In this document: positions 35,482-46,700 of the stretch, one piece after another
Layout of the letters: each line of letters begins with the position of its first letter
How positions within the stretch are numbered: the stretch's first letter is position 1
From: Lolium rigidum
Lineage: Eukaryota; Streptophyta; Magnoliopsida; Poales; Poaceae
Length of the DNA stretch: 64,000 bases
Assembly: GCF_022539505.1 (NCBI RefSeq)
Contig: NC_061512.1
Coordinates: forward strand, 149,775,962 to 149,839,961
Direction of reading: 5' to 3'
The notes under the pieces: generated by a model
What the model saw: only the letters and a program-made list of their open reading frames with translations
Told to the model about the DNA's origin: nothing
The model's database searches: none
Program-made: the position numbers and the translations under genes

Positions 35482-37187
35482 TGATGTCTACGGGAGCTTG
35501 TATTCTTGTAGACAGTGTTGGGCCTCCAAGAGCAGAGGTTTGTAGAACAGCAGCAAGTTTCCCTTAAGTGGATACCCAAGGTTTATCGAACTCAGGGAGG
35601 AAGAGGTCAAAGATATCCCTCTCATGCAACCCTGCAACCACAAAGCAAGAAGTCTCTTGTGTCCCCAACACACCTAATAGGTGCACTAGTTCGGCGAAGA
35701 GATAGTGAAATACAGGTGGTATGAATAAGTAGTAGCAACGGCGGAAAAGTGCTCGCCCGGGACGAGTAAACAAGCAGTAGTAACGCAGACGAGTAGTAAC
35801 GCAGCGAGTAGTAAACAAGCGAGTAGTAACTCAGCGAGTATTTAGGAACAAGGCCTAGGGATTAGACTTTCACTAGTGGACACTCTCAACATTGATCACA
35901 TAACAGAATAGATAAATGCATACTCTACACTTTTGTTGGATGATGAACACATTGCGTAGGATTACACGAACCCTCAATGCCGGAGTTAACAAGCTCCACA
36001 ATAATGCTCATATTTTAGTAACCTTTAGTGTAAGATAGATCAACGCTACTAAACCAAGTACTAGCATAGCATGCACACTCGTCACCTTCATGCATATGTA
36101 GGAGGAATAGATCACATCAATATTATCATAGCAATAGTTAACTCCATAATCTACAAGAGATCATGATCATAGCACAAACCAAGTACTAACACGGTGCACA
36201 CACTCGTCACCATTACACATGTGCAGGAGGAATAGAACTACTTTAATAACACATCACTAGAGTAGCACATAGATAGTAGTGATACAAACACATTGCAATC
36301 ATAAAGAGATATAAATAAGCACCTCACTATGCCATTCAACAGGTGAATAAGTATTCTCGTGAAATCTAGCCTAAGAGACCCACACGGTGCACACACTGTC
36401 ACCTTTACACACGTGGGACGAGGAGTCTCCGGAGATCACATAAGTAAAACTCACTTGTCTAGCATAGTGACATCTAGATTACAAGCATCATCATATGAAT
36501 CTCAATCATGTAAGGCAGCTCATGAGATTATTGTATTGAAACACATAGGAGAGAGATGAACCACATAGCTACCGGTACAGCCCCGAGCCTCGATGGAGAA
36601 CTACTCCCTCCTCATGGGAGCAGCAGCGGTGATGAAGATGGCGGTGGAGATGGCAGCGGTGTCGATGGAGAAGCCTTCCGGGGGCACTTCCCCGCTCCGG
36701 CAGGGTGCCGGAACAGAGATCCTGTCCCCCAGATCTTGGCTTCGCGATGGCGGCGGCTCTGGAAGGTTTCTGTGGGTTTCGTCAATCGTGATAGGGTTTT
36801 CTGATCCAGGGGCTTCTTATAGGCGAAGAGGCGGCGCAGGAAGGTCGAAGGGGGCCCACACCCTAGGGGGGCGCCCCCCCCTTGGCCGCGCCGGGGTATG
36901 GTCCGGTGGCCCTGCCCCTCTTCTCTCGGCGGTTCTCGTGTGTTCCGGATGCTTCCGGGTAAAATAGGAACCCGGGCGTTGATTTCGTCCGATTCCGAGA
37001 ATATTTCGTTACTAGGATTTCTGAAACCAAAAACAGCAGAAAACGAGAACCGGCACTTCGGCATCTTGTTAATAGGTTAGTTCCAGAAAATGCACGAATA
37101 TGACATAAAGTGTGCATAAAACATGTAGATAACATCAATAATGTGGCATGGAACACAAGAAATTATCGATACGTTGGAGACGTATCA
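35482..37187 (-). repeat. 3' LTR of element E (1706 bp)
   Basis: TGATGTCTAC...GACGTATCA. It pairs with 40532-42221. The two LTRs differ by scattered substitutions and by short length changes in an 'agtagtaac' repeat tract (about 35770-35840). Confidence 0.92.
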
Positions 37188-37836
37188 GCATCCCTAAGCT
37201 TAGTTCTGCTCGTCCCGAGCAGGTAAAACGATAACAAAGATAATTTCGGAGTGACATGCCATCATAATCTTGATCATACTATTTGTAAAGCATATGTAGT
37301 GAATGCAGCGATCAAAACAATGGTAATGACATGAGTAAACAACTGAATCATATAGCAAAGACTTTTCATGAATAGCACTTCAAGACAAACATCAATAAGT
37401 CTTGCATAAGAGTTAACTCATAAAGTAATAATTCAAAGTAAAGGTATTGAAGCAACACAAAAGAAGATTAAGTTTCAGCGGTTGCTTTCAACTTGTAACA
37501 TGTATATCTCATGGATATTGTCAACACAGAGTAATATAATAAGTGCAATAAGCAAGTATGTAGGAATCAATGCACAGTTCACACAAGTGTTTGCTTCTTG
37601 AGGTGGATGGAAATAGGTGAACTGACTCAACATTGAAAGTAAAAGAATGGTCCTCCATAGAGGAAAAGCATCGATTGCTATATTTGTGCTAGAGCTTTGA
37701 TTTTGAAAACATAAAGAGAGCATAAAAATAAAGTTTTGAGAGGTGTATGTTGTTGTCAACGAATGGTAGCGGGTACTCTAACCCCTTGCCAGACAAACCT
37801 TCAAAGAGCGGCTCCCATTTTATTTTATTTTTGGAT

Positions 37837-37922
37837 GGCACTCCTTCCAACCTTTCTTTCACAAACCATGGCTAACCGAACCTCGGGTGCCTGCCAACAA
37901 TCTCATACCATGAAGGAGTGCC
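37837..37922. repeat. Hairpin 1 in element E 3' non-coding region
   Basis: Inverted arms GGCACTCCTT (37837-37846) and AAGGAGTGCC (37913-37922) enclose 66 bases that include 'accatggctaaccg'. It is a close relative of hairpin 2 and of the hairpin in element D. Confidence 0.8.
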
Positions 37923-37946
37923 CTTTTATTTTAGTTTTATTATGAT

Positions 37947-38035
37947 GACACTCCTCCCAACCTTTGCTTACACAAGCCATGGCTAACCGAATCCTTCGGG
38001 TGCCGTCCAACAATCACATACCATGGAGGAGTGTC
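37947..38035. repeat. Hairpin 2 in element E 3' non-coding region
   Basis: Arms GACACTCCTCC (37947-37957) and GGAGGAGTGTC (38025-38035), perfectly complementary, around 67 bases. It forms a tandem pair with hairpin 1. Element D has one copy with the same arms in the same position relative to its own 3' end. Confidence 0.85.
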
Positions 38036-39674
38036 TATTTTTGTTAATTAATTTGGGACTGGGAATCCCATTGCCAGCTCTTTTTGCAAAATTATTGGAT
38101 AAGCGGATGAAGCCACTAGTCCATTGGTGAAAGTTGCCCAACAAGATTGAAAGATAAACACCACATACTTCCTCATGAGCTATAAAACATTGACACAAAT
38201 CAGAGGTGATAAATTTTGAATTGTTTAAAGGTAGCACTCAAGCAATTTACTTTGGAATGGCAGGAAATACCATGTAGTAGGTAGGTATGGTGGACACAAA
38301 TGGCATAGTGGTTGGCTCAAGTATTTGGATGCATGAGAAGTATTCCCTCTCGATACAAGGTTTAGGCTAGCAAGACTTATTTGAAACAAACACAAGGATG
38401 AACTGGTGCAGCAAAACTCACATAAAAGACATATTGAAAACATTATAAGACTCTACACCGTCTTCCTTGTTGTTCAAAACTCAATACTAGAAATTATCTA
38501 GACCTTAGAGAAACCAAATATGCAAACCAAATTTTAGCATGCTCTATGTATTCTTCACTAATAGGTGCAAAGCATATGATGCAAGAGCTTAAACATGAGC
38601 ACAACAATTGCCAAGTATCACATTACCCAAGACATTTATAGCAATTACTACATGTATCATTTTCCAATTCCAACCATATAACAATTTAACGAAGAGGAAA
38701 CTTCGCCATGAATATTATGAGCTAAGAACACATGTGTTCATATGAACCAGCGGAGCGTGTCTCTCTCCCACACAAGCATGATGTAATCCAATTTATTCAA
38801 ACACAAACAAAAACAAAAGCACACGAGACGCTCCAAGTAAAGCACATAAGATGTGGCCGAATAAAAATATAGTTTCAGGGGAGGAACCTGATAATGTTGT
38901 CGATGAAGAAGGGGATGCCTTGGGCATCCCCAAGCTTAGACGCTTGAGTCTTCTTAATATATGCAGGGGTGAACCACCGGGGCATCCCCAAGCTTAGACT
39001 TTTCACTCTTCTTGATCGTAGTATATCATCCTCCTCTCTTGACCCTTGAAAACTTCCTCCACATCAAACTCGAAACAACTCATTAGAGGGTTAGTGGACA
39101 ATAAAAATTAACATGTTCAGAGGTGACACAATCATTCTTAACACTTCTGGACATTGCATAAAGCTACTGGACATTAATGGATCAAAGAAATTCATCCAAC
39201 ATAGCAAAAGAGGCAATGCGAAATAAAAGGCAGAATCTGTCAAAACAGAACAGTCCGTAAAGATGGATTTTATTAGGCCACCAGACTTGCTCAAATGAAA
39301 ATGCTCAAATTGAATGAAAGTTGCGTACATATCTGAGGATCACTCACGTAAATTGGCATAATTTTCTGAGTTACCTACAGAGAATTAGACCCAGATTCGT
39401 GACAGCAAAGAAATCTGTTTCTGCGCAGTAATCCAAATCTAGTACTTACTTTACTATCAAAGACTTTACTTGGCACAACAAAACACAAAACTAAGATAAG
39501 GAGAGGTTGCTACAGTAGTAAACAACTTCCAAGACACAAATATAAAACAAAGTACTGTAGCAAAATAACACATGGGTTATCTCCCAAGAAGTTCTTTCTT
39601 TTTAGCCATTAAGATGGGCTCAGCAGTTTTAATGATGCACTCACAAAAGATAGTATGTGAAGCAAAAGAGAGCA

Positions 39675-40367
39675 TCAAGAGGCAAATTCAAAAACATATT
39701 TAAGTCTAACATGCTTCCTATGCATAGGAATCTTGTAAATAAACAAGTTCATGAAGAGCAAAGTAACAAGCATAGGAAGATAAAACAAGTGTAGCATCAA
39801 AAATTTCAGCACATAGAGAGGCATTTTAGTAACATGAAAATTTCTACCACCATATTTTCCTCTCTCATAATAACTTTCAGTAGCATCATGAGCAAACTCA
39901 ACAATATAACTATCACATAAAGCATTCTTATCATGAGTCTCATGCATAAAATTATTACTCTCCACATAAGCATAATCAATTTTATTAGTTGTAGCGGGAG
40001 CAAATTCAACAAAGTAGCTATCATTATTATTCTCATCAAGTGTAGGAGGCATAGTATAATCACAACAAAATTTACTCTCCATAGTAGGTGGCGCCAAAAG
40101 ACCACTATCATTATCATCATCAGAAATAGGAGGCAAAGTATCATCAAAGAAAATTTTCTCCTCAATGCTTGGGGGACTAAAAATATCATGCATACCAGCT
40201 TCCCCAAGCTTAGAACTTTCTATATTATTGTCAACAATGGTGTTCAAAGCGTTCATACTAATATTACTACCAGCATGCAAAGAAGATTTCATAGGTTTTT
40301 TAATTTTCGCATCAAACAATCCATGTTTTAAATCAGGAAATAGAATAAGAAGCTCACTCTTGTACAT
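39675..40367 (-). CDS. Unknown 230-aa frame of element E
   Basis: An uninterrupted frame near the 5' end of element E, in the place of gag-protease in relatives. Not gag, protease or polymerase, and I do not recognise a domain. Visible features: an acidic middle (ISDDDNDS, DENNNDS); an internal repeat, residues 65-88 against 93-117, of the pattern PP[ST]-x-E-x-K-[IF]-x3-D-x-T-x-PP; a second echo DSYFVEFA / DSYIVEFA at about 116-123 and 152-159; and a strongly hydrophobic segment at about 185-211 suggesting one membrane span, followed by a basic tail. Start at MYKSELLILF. The intact frame in a recent insertion suggests it may be maintained. Function unknown. Confidence 0.55.
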   Translation of the reverse strand: MYKSELLILFPDLKHGLFDAKIKKPMKSSLHAGSNISMNALNTIVDNNIESSKLGEAGMHDIFSPPSIEEKIFFDDTLPPISDDDNDSGLLAPPTMESKFCCDYTMPPTLDENNNDSYFVEFAPATTNKIDYAYVESNNFMHETHDKNALCDSYIVEFAHDATESYYERGKYGGRNFHVTKMPLYVLKFLMLHLFYLPMLVTLLFMNLFIYKIPMHRKHVRLKYVFEFAS

Positions 40368-40503
40368 TATGCCAAACTAGTGTAAACAAGAAACAAAAAG
40401 ATGCAATTGCAGGATCTAAAGGAAATAGCTTCGAGCACACACACGACGGCGCCAGAAAAATACTTTACCCGGGACCGTAGTATGAGAGCCTTTTTACCTT
40501 TCC

Positions 40504-40521
40504 TCCCCGGCAACGGCGCCA
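40504..40521 (-). promoter_or_regulatory. Primer binding site, tRNA-Asp type (element E)
   Basis: TGGCGCCGTTGCCGGGGA on the minus strand, 10 bases inside the right LTR, a full match to the 3' end of plant tRNA-Asp. A half-copy ('ggcgccagaaaaatac') lies at 40447-40462, showing local duplication of the LTR/primer-site junction. Confidence 0.85.
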
Positions 40522-40531
40522 GAAAAGTGCT

Positions 40532-42221
40532 TGATGTCTACGGGAGCTTGTATTCTTGTAGACAGTGTTGGGCCTCCAAGAGCGAGAGGTTTGTAGAACA
40601 GCAGCAAGTTTCCCTTAAGTGGATACCCAAGGTTTATCGAACTCGGGGAGGAAGAGGTCAAAGATATCCCTCTCATGCAACCACTGCAACCACAAAGCAA
40701 GAAGTCTCTTGTGTCCCCAACACACCTAATAGGTGCACTAGTTCGGCGAAGAGATAGTGAAATACAGGTGGTATGAATAAGTAGTAGCAACGGCAGAAAA
40801 GTGCTCGCCCGGGACGAGTAAACAAGCGGTAGTAACGCAGCGGTAGTAAACAAGCGATAGTAACTCAGCAGTATTTAGGAACAAGGCCTAGGGATTAGAC
40901 TTTCACTAGTGGACACTCTCAACATTGATCACATAACAGAATAGATAAATGCATACTCTACACTTTTGTTGGATGATGAACACATTGCGTAGGATTACAC
41001 GAACCCTCAATGCCGGAGTTAACAAGCTCCACAATAATGCTCATATTTTAGTAACCTTTAGTGTAAGATAGATCAACGCTACTAAACCAAGTACTAGCAT
41101 AGCATGCACACTCGTCACCTTCATGCATATGTAGGAGGAATAGATCACATCAATATTATCATAGCAATAGTTAACTCCATAATCTACAAGAGATCATGAT
41201 CATAGCACAAACCAAGTACTAACACGGTGCACACACTGTCACCATTACACACGTGCGGGAGGAATAGAACTACTTTAATAACACATCACTAGAGTAGCAC
41301 ATAGATAGTAGTGATACAAACACATTGCAATCATAAAGAGATATAAATAAGCACCTCACTATGCCATTCAACGAGTGAATAAGTATTCTCGTGAAATCTA
41401 GCCTAAGAGACCCACACGGTGCACACACACTGTCACCTTTACACACGTGGGACGAGGAGTCTCCGGAGATCACATAAGTAAAACTCACTTGTCTAGCATA
41501 GTGACATCTAGATTACAAGCATCATCATATGAATCTCAATCATGTAAGGCAGCTCATGAGATTATTGTATTGAAACACATAGGAGAGAGATGAACCACAT
41601 AGCTACCGGTACAGCCCCGAGCCTCGATGGAGAACTACTCCCTCCTCATGGGAGAAGCTGCGGTGATGAAGATGGCGGTGGAGATGGCAGCGGTGTCGAT
41701 GGAGAAGCCTTCCGGGGGCACTTCCCCGCTCCGGCAGGGTGCCGGAACAGAGATCCTGTCCCCCAGATCTTGGCTTCGCGATGGCGGCGGCTCTGGAAGG
41801 TTTTCGTGGGTTTCGTCAATCGTGATAGGGTTTTCTGATCCAGGGGCTTCTTATAGGCGAAGAGGCGGCGCAGGAAGGTCGAAGGGGGGCCCACACCCTA
41901 GGGGGGCGCCCCCCCTTGGCCGCGCCGGGGTATGGTCTGGTGGCCCTGCCCCTCTTCTCTGGCGGTTCTCGTGTGTTCTGGATGCTTCCGGGTAAAATAG
42001 GAACCTGGGCGTTGATTTCGTCCGATTCCGAGAATATTTCGTTACTAGGATTTCCGAAACCAAAAACAGCAGAAAACGAGGAACCGGCACTTCGGCATCT
42101 TGTTAATAGGTTAGTTCCAGAAAATGCACGAATATGACATAAAGTGTGCATAAAACATGTAGATAACATCAATAATGTGGCATGGAACACAAGAAATTAT
42201 CGATACGTTGGAGACGTATCA
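40532..42221 (-). repeat. 5' LTR of element E (1690 bp)
   Basis: Partner of 35482-37187 with the same ends. Frames inside it, such as those around 41590-42000, are present in both LTRs and are LTR sequence, not genes. Confidence 0.92.
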
Positions 42222-42226
42222 ATGAT

Positions 42227-45097
42227 CACATCATTCTCTATGGAGCCTAACCTTAGGTTATTATTAAAGTCCTTCCCAAATGAGAGAAACCATAGATACC
42301 AACATTAGTTTTACTAATTAAGAATCAAGGACAACCTTTGAACAAAAGTATTAGGAGATAAACCATTTCATCTTGAAGTGGTGAGATAACCTAATATCAA
42401 ATGGAATAAGATCATATCCATGAATTGATGAAGTAAAGTAGAGACTAGTTCAACTAAGTTATCCAGGTGGAAACTTAACCCTTTCATACCTTATGAGATC
42501 TTGTGAGTACACCATAAACCCTAGAATAAACCATTCCTATATAAGAGAGCTCAAGCTATGGTGTTACACTCAAGTTAGTTGAGGAAACACTTGAATTTGA
42601 TGGAGAGAACTATTCATAGAACCTGATGATTAAATCATCATTCTTTGAGAAGAACTCTAAGTGGATGTCTCAGGCATTCTCCTGGGATATAAACTATTGA
42701 GGCAACCATAGCTATGTCCATCCAAGAAAGTAAAATAAAAGTACTATACCTAGTTGATCAAGACAATACTTGATCTTAGAAGTGAGAAACCTAGTTCATG
42801 AGAGGTACCATAGGAAGCCAAAAAAAATCATTATCAATTAAATAATGATCATAAACCCTAAGAACTTGAGGTAGAGATATTTAGAACAAGTTGATCATGT
42901 CTAATCCATGATCATACTTTGGAGATATATAATTACCAATTAAACCTTAGTGGGTTAAGCGAGATATAATCCCAGCACATAAAATCATAGGGGAACTACT
43001 AGCAACCCTAAACCATTTCCAATGTGTTAATTAGAGAAACAACTGAATAGTAACAAATTCTTGCATAGTTCAGCCCTATACCAACCTAACTAATCTTTGA
43101 TGGAACCATCCTATGAGTTGGGAGAAAGAGCAACCCTAGCCAAAGTAATATGGTGTTAAATCACATATAGAACCTATACCCATATCTTCTCCTCTCTTTT
43201 CCTTTTTCTGTTTTTATTTTATGTTTTGTAATTCTATTTTGAATTCAGATTTGAATTCTTTTCTATTTTGCAGATGGTTGGTAATTATTTTAACTTGGAA
43301 AATACCTCCTACATAATAACTACAATTTGAGACATACTATTTTGATTGTTAATAATTTGATAGTTTCACCATACATAACATTTTAATTAGGTATGTTAAC
43401 AAATATAAATTCCCTTTTCTTTCTTTTGGAATTCCAAGTATTTATAATACTTATAATAATTTTTAATAGTAGATGATATGTTTACTTTGATTTACTAGCA
43501 AGAATTGATTAATGAATTGTGATCATCAAGTAATTCACAAGTAAAACCCTAAACCATACCTCAATTCTAGTTTGTGTATCACTTGGGTGATCACAACTAT
43601 AAACCTAGTCCACATTTGAGTTCCAAACCATGTGCCATTAGGTGAATATAATTAGAGCCCTAGAATTGCTCACTAGTCAAATCTTATGCTTCAATTATGG
43701 AACATAAGAATCAATTAGTACTAAATACTATAATTAAAACCATGTGTGGGATCAATCACTTATCCTATAACCAAGACCAAACCATGAGGAGAGTAGTATG
43801 TACTCTAGGTATTTTAAGGTGTTACTAAACTATAATGATGGTGCTAAACTTGGAACGAGTTTTAGTATAATTTCCAATTCATTAGCACATAGGTATGCAC
43901 ATAAAATAACAGGCAAGTGCCAACATTCTCAAATAAGAAATCAAGTCCTTAGAGATATTTTAGCACATGAAATCATACCACTAGATCACCTCTTTGAATT
44001 AGAAAACTCAAGACACAAGAAATAACACCCTTGAAATCCTATTCTAAAATAGGAAACTAAGCATTAAGATCACAATTCATTAATCAATTCTTGCTAGATA
44101 AATCAAAGTAAACATATCATCTACTATTAAAAATTATTATAAGTATTATAAATACTTGGAATTCCAAAAGAAAGAAAAGGGAATTTATATTTGTTAACAT
44201 ACCTAATTAAAATGTTATGTATGTTGAAACTATCAAATTATTAACAATCAAAATAGTATGTCTCAAATTGTAGTTATTATGTAGGAGGTATTTGCAAAGT
44301 TAAAATAATTACCAACATCTGCAAAATAGAAAAGAATTCAAATCTGAATTCAAAATAGAATTACAAAACATAAAATAAAAACAGAAAAAGGAAAAGAGAG
44401 GAGAAGAGGCCTACCAGGCTTACCTATCCAGCCAAAGCAGGCCACCGCAGCCCAATACATAGCCCAACACCACGACCCAGACAGCCCACGTACCCCTTCG
44501 CCTCGGATAAGAACGAGGAGGGCGTCGTCGTCGTCTTTGTCTCCTCCTCCACACGCACAGCAGCTCGCCACTTCGACGCCAACGCCATGTCTCGCGGTCG
44601 CCGCCGCCGTTGCTGACCGCCAGCGCACACCGAAGGCCCTATAAAACGCAGCGGAAGCCTCCAATTCCGCTCCTCTGCTCTATTTCTGCCCCAAATCGAA
44701 ACCCTAGCATGCTCAGACTCCGACCATCGCCATCGATTGGGGAAGCCCCAGACCTCGTCGTGACCACCATCGTCTCCGCCATGCTCGACTTGTTCTACCT
44801 GCAAAAGGAATCGAGCAGGGGCGAGCGTCACCGTCGACCTCATCTCTCCGATGGCCGGCATCATGAAATCCAGCAAACCATACCACCGCAAGCCTCGCCG
44901 ACACGCCCGTCGTACTCGCGATGAGCCACTCTACCGCATAGCCTGCTTGCCCTGCTCCCTAGCCCGCAGTAGTGTCGCCGCGCCGTTCACCCGTGTCCGT
45001 TGCCGCAGTACCACGCCGCCGGCCATGCTCCGGTGACCAAACCGGAGCGGCGCCACCACCACTAGCATCGCCTTGGCGTGTTTGTTCTAATGAGCCC
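42227..45097. mobile_element. Element F, segment 2
   Basis: Continuation of F after E. AT-rich non-coding sequence to about 44400 including the 339-bp inverted repeat, then a GC-rich stretch (44410-45097) with LTR-like or promoter-like character and overlapping frames on both strands that I do not accept as genes. It ends at the AGCCC target site of element A (45093-45097). Confidence 0.5.
43186..44406. repeat. Large inverted repeat, 339-bp arms with 543-bp spacer
   Basis: Left arm 43186-43524 ('cttctcctctcttttccttt...' to '...aatgaattgtgatc'). Right arm 44068-44406 is its reverse complement. By eye only a handful of mismatches occur, for example 'gatggttgg' against 'gatgttgg', so the arms are about 97-98% alike. 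The spacer 43525-44067 is single-copy and AT-rich with no gene. A transcript through it would fold into a long hairpin. Confidence 0.93.
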
Positions 45098-46700
45098 TGA
45101 TGGCGTGTAAGACACACGTCCGTTGGGAACCCCAAGAGGAAGGTGTGATGCGTACAACAACAAGTTTTCCCTCAGTAAGAAACCAAGGTTATCGAACCAG
45201 TAGGAGTCAAGGAGCACGTGAAGGTTGTTGGTGACGGAGTGTAGTGCGGCGCAACACCAAGGATTCCGGCGCCAACGTGGAACCTGCACAACACAATCAA
45301 AGTACTTTGCCCCAACGTAATAGTGAGGTTGTCAATCTCACCGGCTTGCTGTAAACAAAGGATTAGATGTATAGTGTGGAAGATGATGTTTGTTTGCGAA
45401 GAACAAGTAAAGAACAAGTATTGCGAGTAGATTGTATTTCAGATGTAAAGAATGGACCGGGGTCCACAGTTCACTAGTGGTGTCTCTCCGATAAGAAATA
45501 GCATGTTGGGTGAACAAATTACAGTTGGGCAATTGACAAATAAAGAAGGCATAACAATGCACATACATATATCACGATGAGTACTATGAGATTTAATCAG
45601 GGCATTACGACAAAGTACATAGACCGCTATCTAGCATGCATCTATGCCTAAAAAGTCCACCTTCAGGTTATCATCCGAACCCCTTCCAGTATTAAGTTGC
45701 AAACAACAGACAATTGCATTAATTATGGTGCTTAATGTAATCAACACAAATATCCTTAGACAAAGCATCAATGTTTTATCCCTAGTGGCAACAACACATC
45801 CACAACCTTAGAACTTTCGTCACTCGTCCCGGATTCAATGGAGGCATGAACCCACTATCGAGCATAAATACTCCCTCTTGGAGTCACAAGTATCAACTTG
45901 GCCAGAGCCTCTACTAGCAACGGAGAGCATGCAAGAACATAAACAACACATATATGATAGATTGATAATCAACTTGACATAGTATTCCATATTCATCGGA
46001 TCCCAACAAACACAACATGTAGCATTACAAATAGATGATCTTGATCATGATAGGCAGCTCACAAGATCTAACATGATAGCACAATAAGGAGAAGACAACC
46101 ATCTAGCTACTGCTATGGACCCATAGTCCAGGGGTGAACTACTCACACATCGATCCGGAGGCGATCATGGTGATGAAGAGACCTCCGGGAGATGATTCTC
46201 CTCTCCGGCCAGGGTGCCGGAGGCGATCTCCTGAATCCCCCGAGATGGGATTGGCGGCGGCGGCGTCTCTGGAAGGTTTTCCGTATCGTGGCTCTCGGTA
46301 CTGGGGTTTTCGCGACGAAGGCTTTAAGTAGGCGGAAGGGCAGGGTCGGTGGAGGCACGAGGGCTCCACACCATAGGGCGGTGCGGCCCCACCCTTGGCC
46401 GCGCGGCCCTGTGGTCTGGGCGCCTCGTCGCCCCACTTCGTAACCCTTTCGGTCTTCTGGAAGCTTCGTGGAAAAATAAGACCCTGGGCGTTAATTTCGT
46501 CCAATTCCGAGAATATTTCCTTTGTAGGATTTCTGAAACCAAAAACAGCAGAAAACGAGCAAGCGGCTCTTCGGCATCTCGTCAATAGGTTAGTGCCGGA
46601 AAATGCGTAATAATGACATAAAGTGTGTATAAAACATGTGAGTATCATCATAAAAGTAGCATGGAACATAAGAAATTATAGATACGTTTGGGACGTATCA
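45098..46700 (-). repeat. 3' LTR of element A (1603 bp)
   Basis: Pairs with 50216-51814. The GC-rich part around 46190-46600 produces several overlapping spurious frames on both strands that recur in every LTR copy of this family. Confidence 0.93.

Larger units (their letters stand above)
35482..42221 (-). mobile_element. Complete non-autonomous LTR retrotransposon E
   Basis: 6740 bp, minus orientation. LTRs are 35482-37187 and 40532-42221, very similar to each other, so insertion was recent. A perfect 5-bp target duplication ATGAT flanks it (35477-35481, 42222-42226). A primer binding site adjoins the right LTR and a purine tract (37188-37203) adjoins the left one. The interior has no gag, protease or polymerase. 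Its only substantial frame is a 230-aa protein on the minus strand (39675-40367). It must rely on proteins of other elements. Confidence 0.93.

Noticed and set aside
41590..42090. Several overlapping frames on both strands of GC-rich sequence
   Set aside because: The same frames recur at 36556-37064 in the partner LTR. They are LTR sequence without codon structure of a gene.
44350..45036. Overlapping frames of 60-155 codons in a GC-rich segment
   Set aside because: No domain, frames on both strands, located inside element F next to its AT-rich part. High GC content alone explains the open frames.
46134..46669. Frames on both strands with Arg/Pro-rich products
   Set aside because: Present in each LTR of family A (also at 4557-5089 and 51249-51783) with differing lengths and stops.
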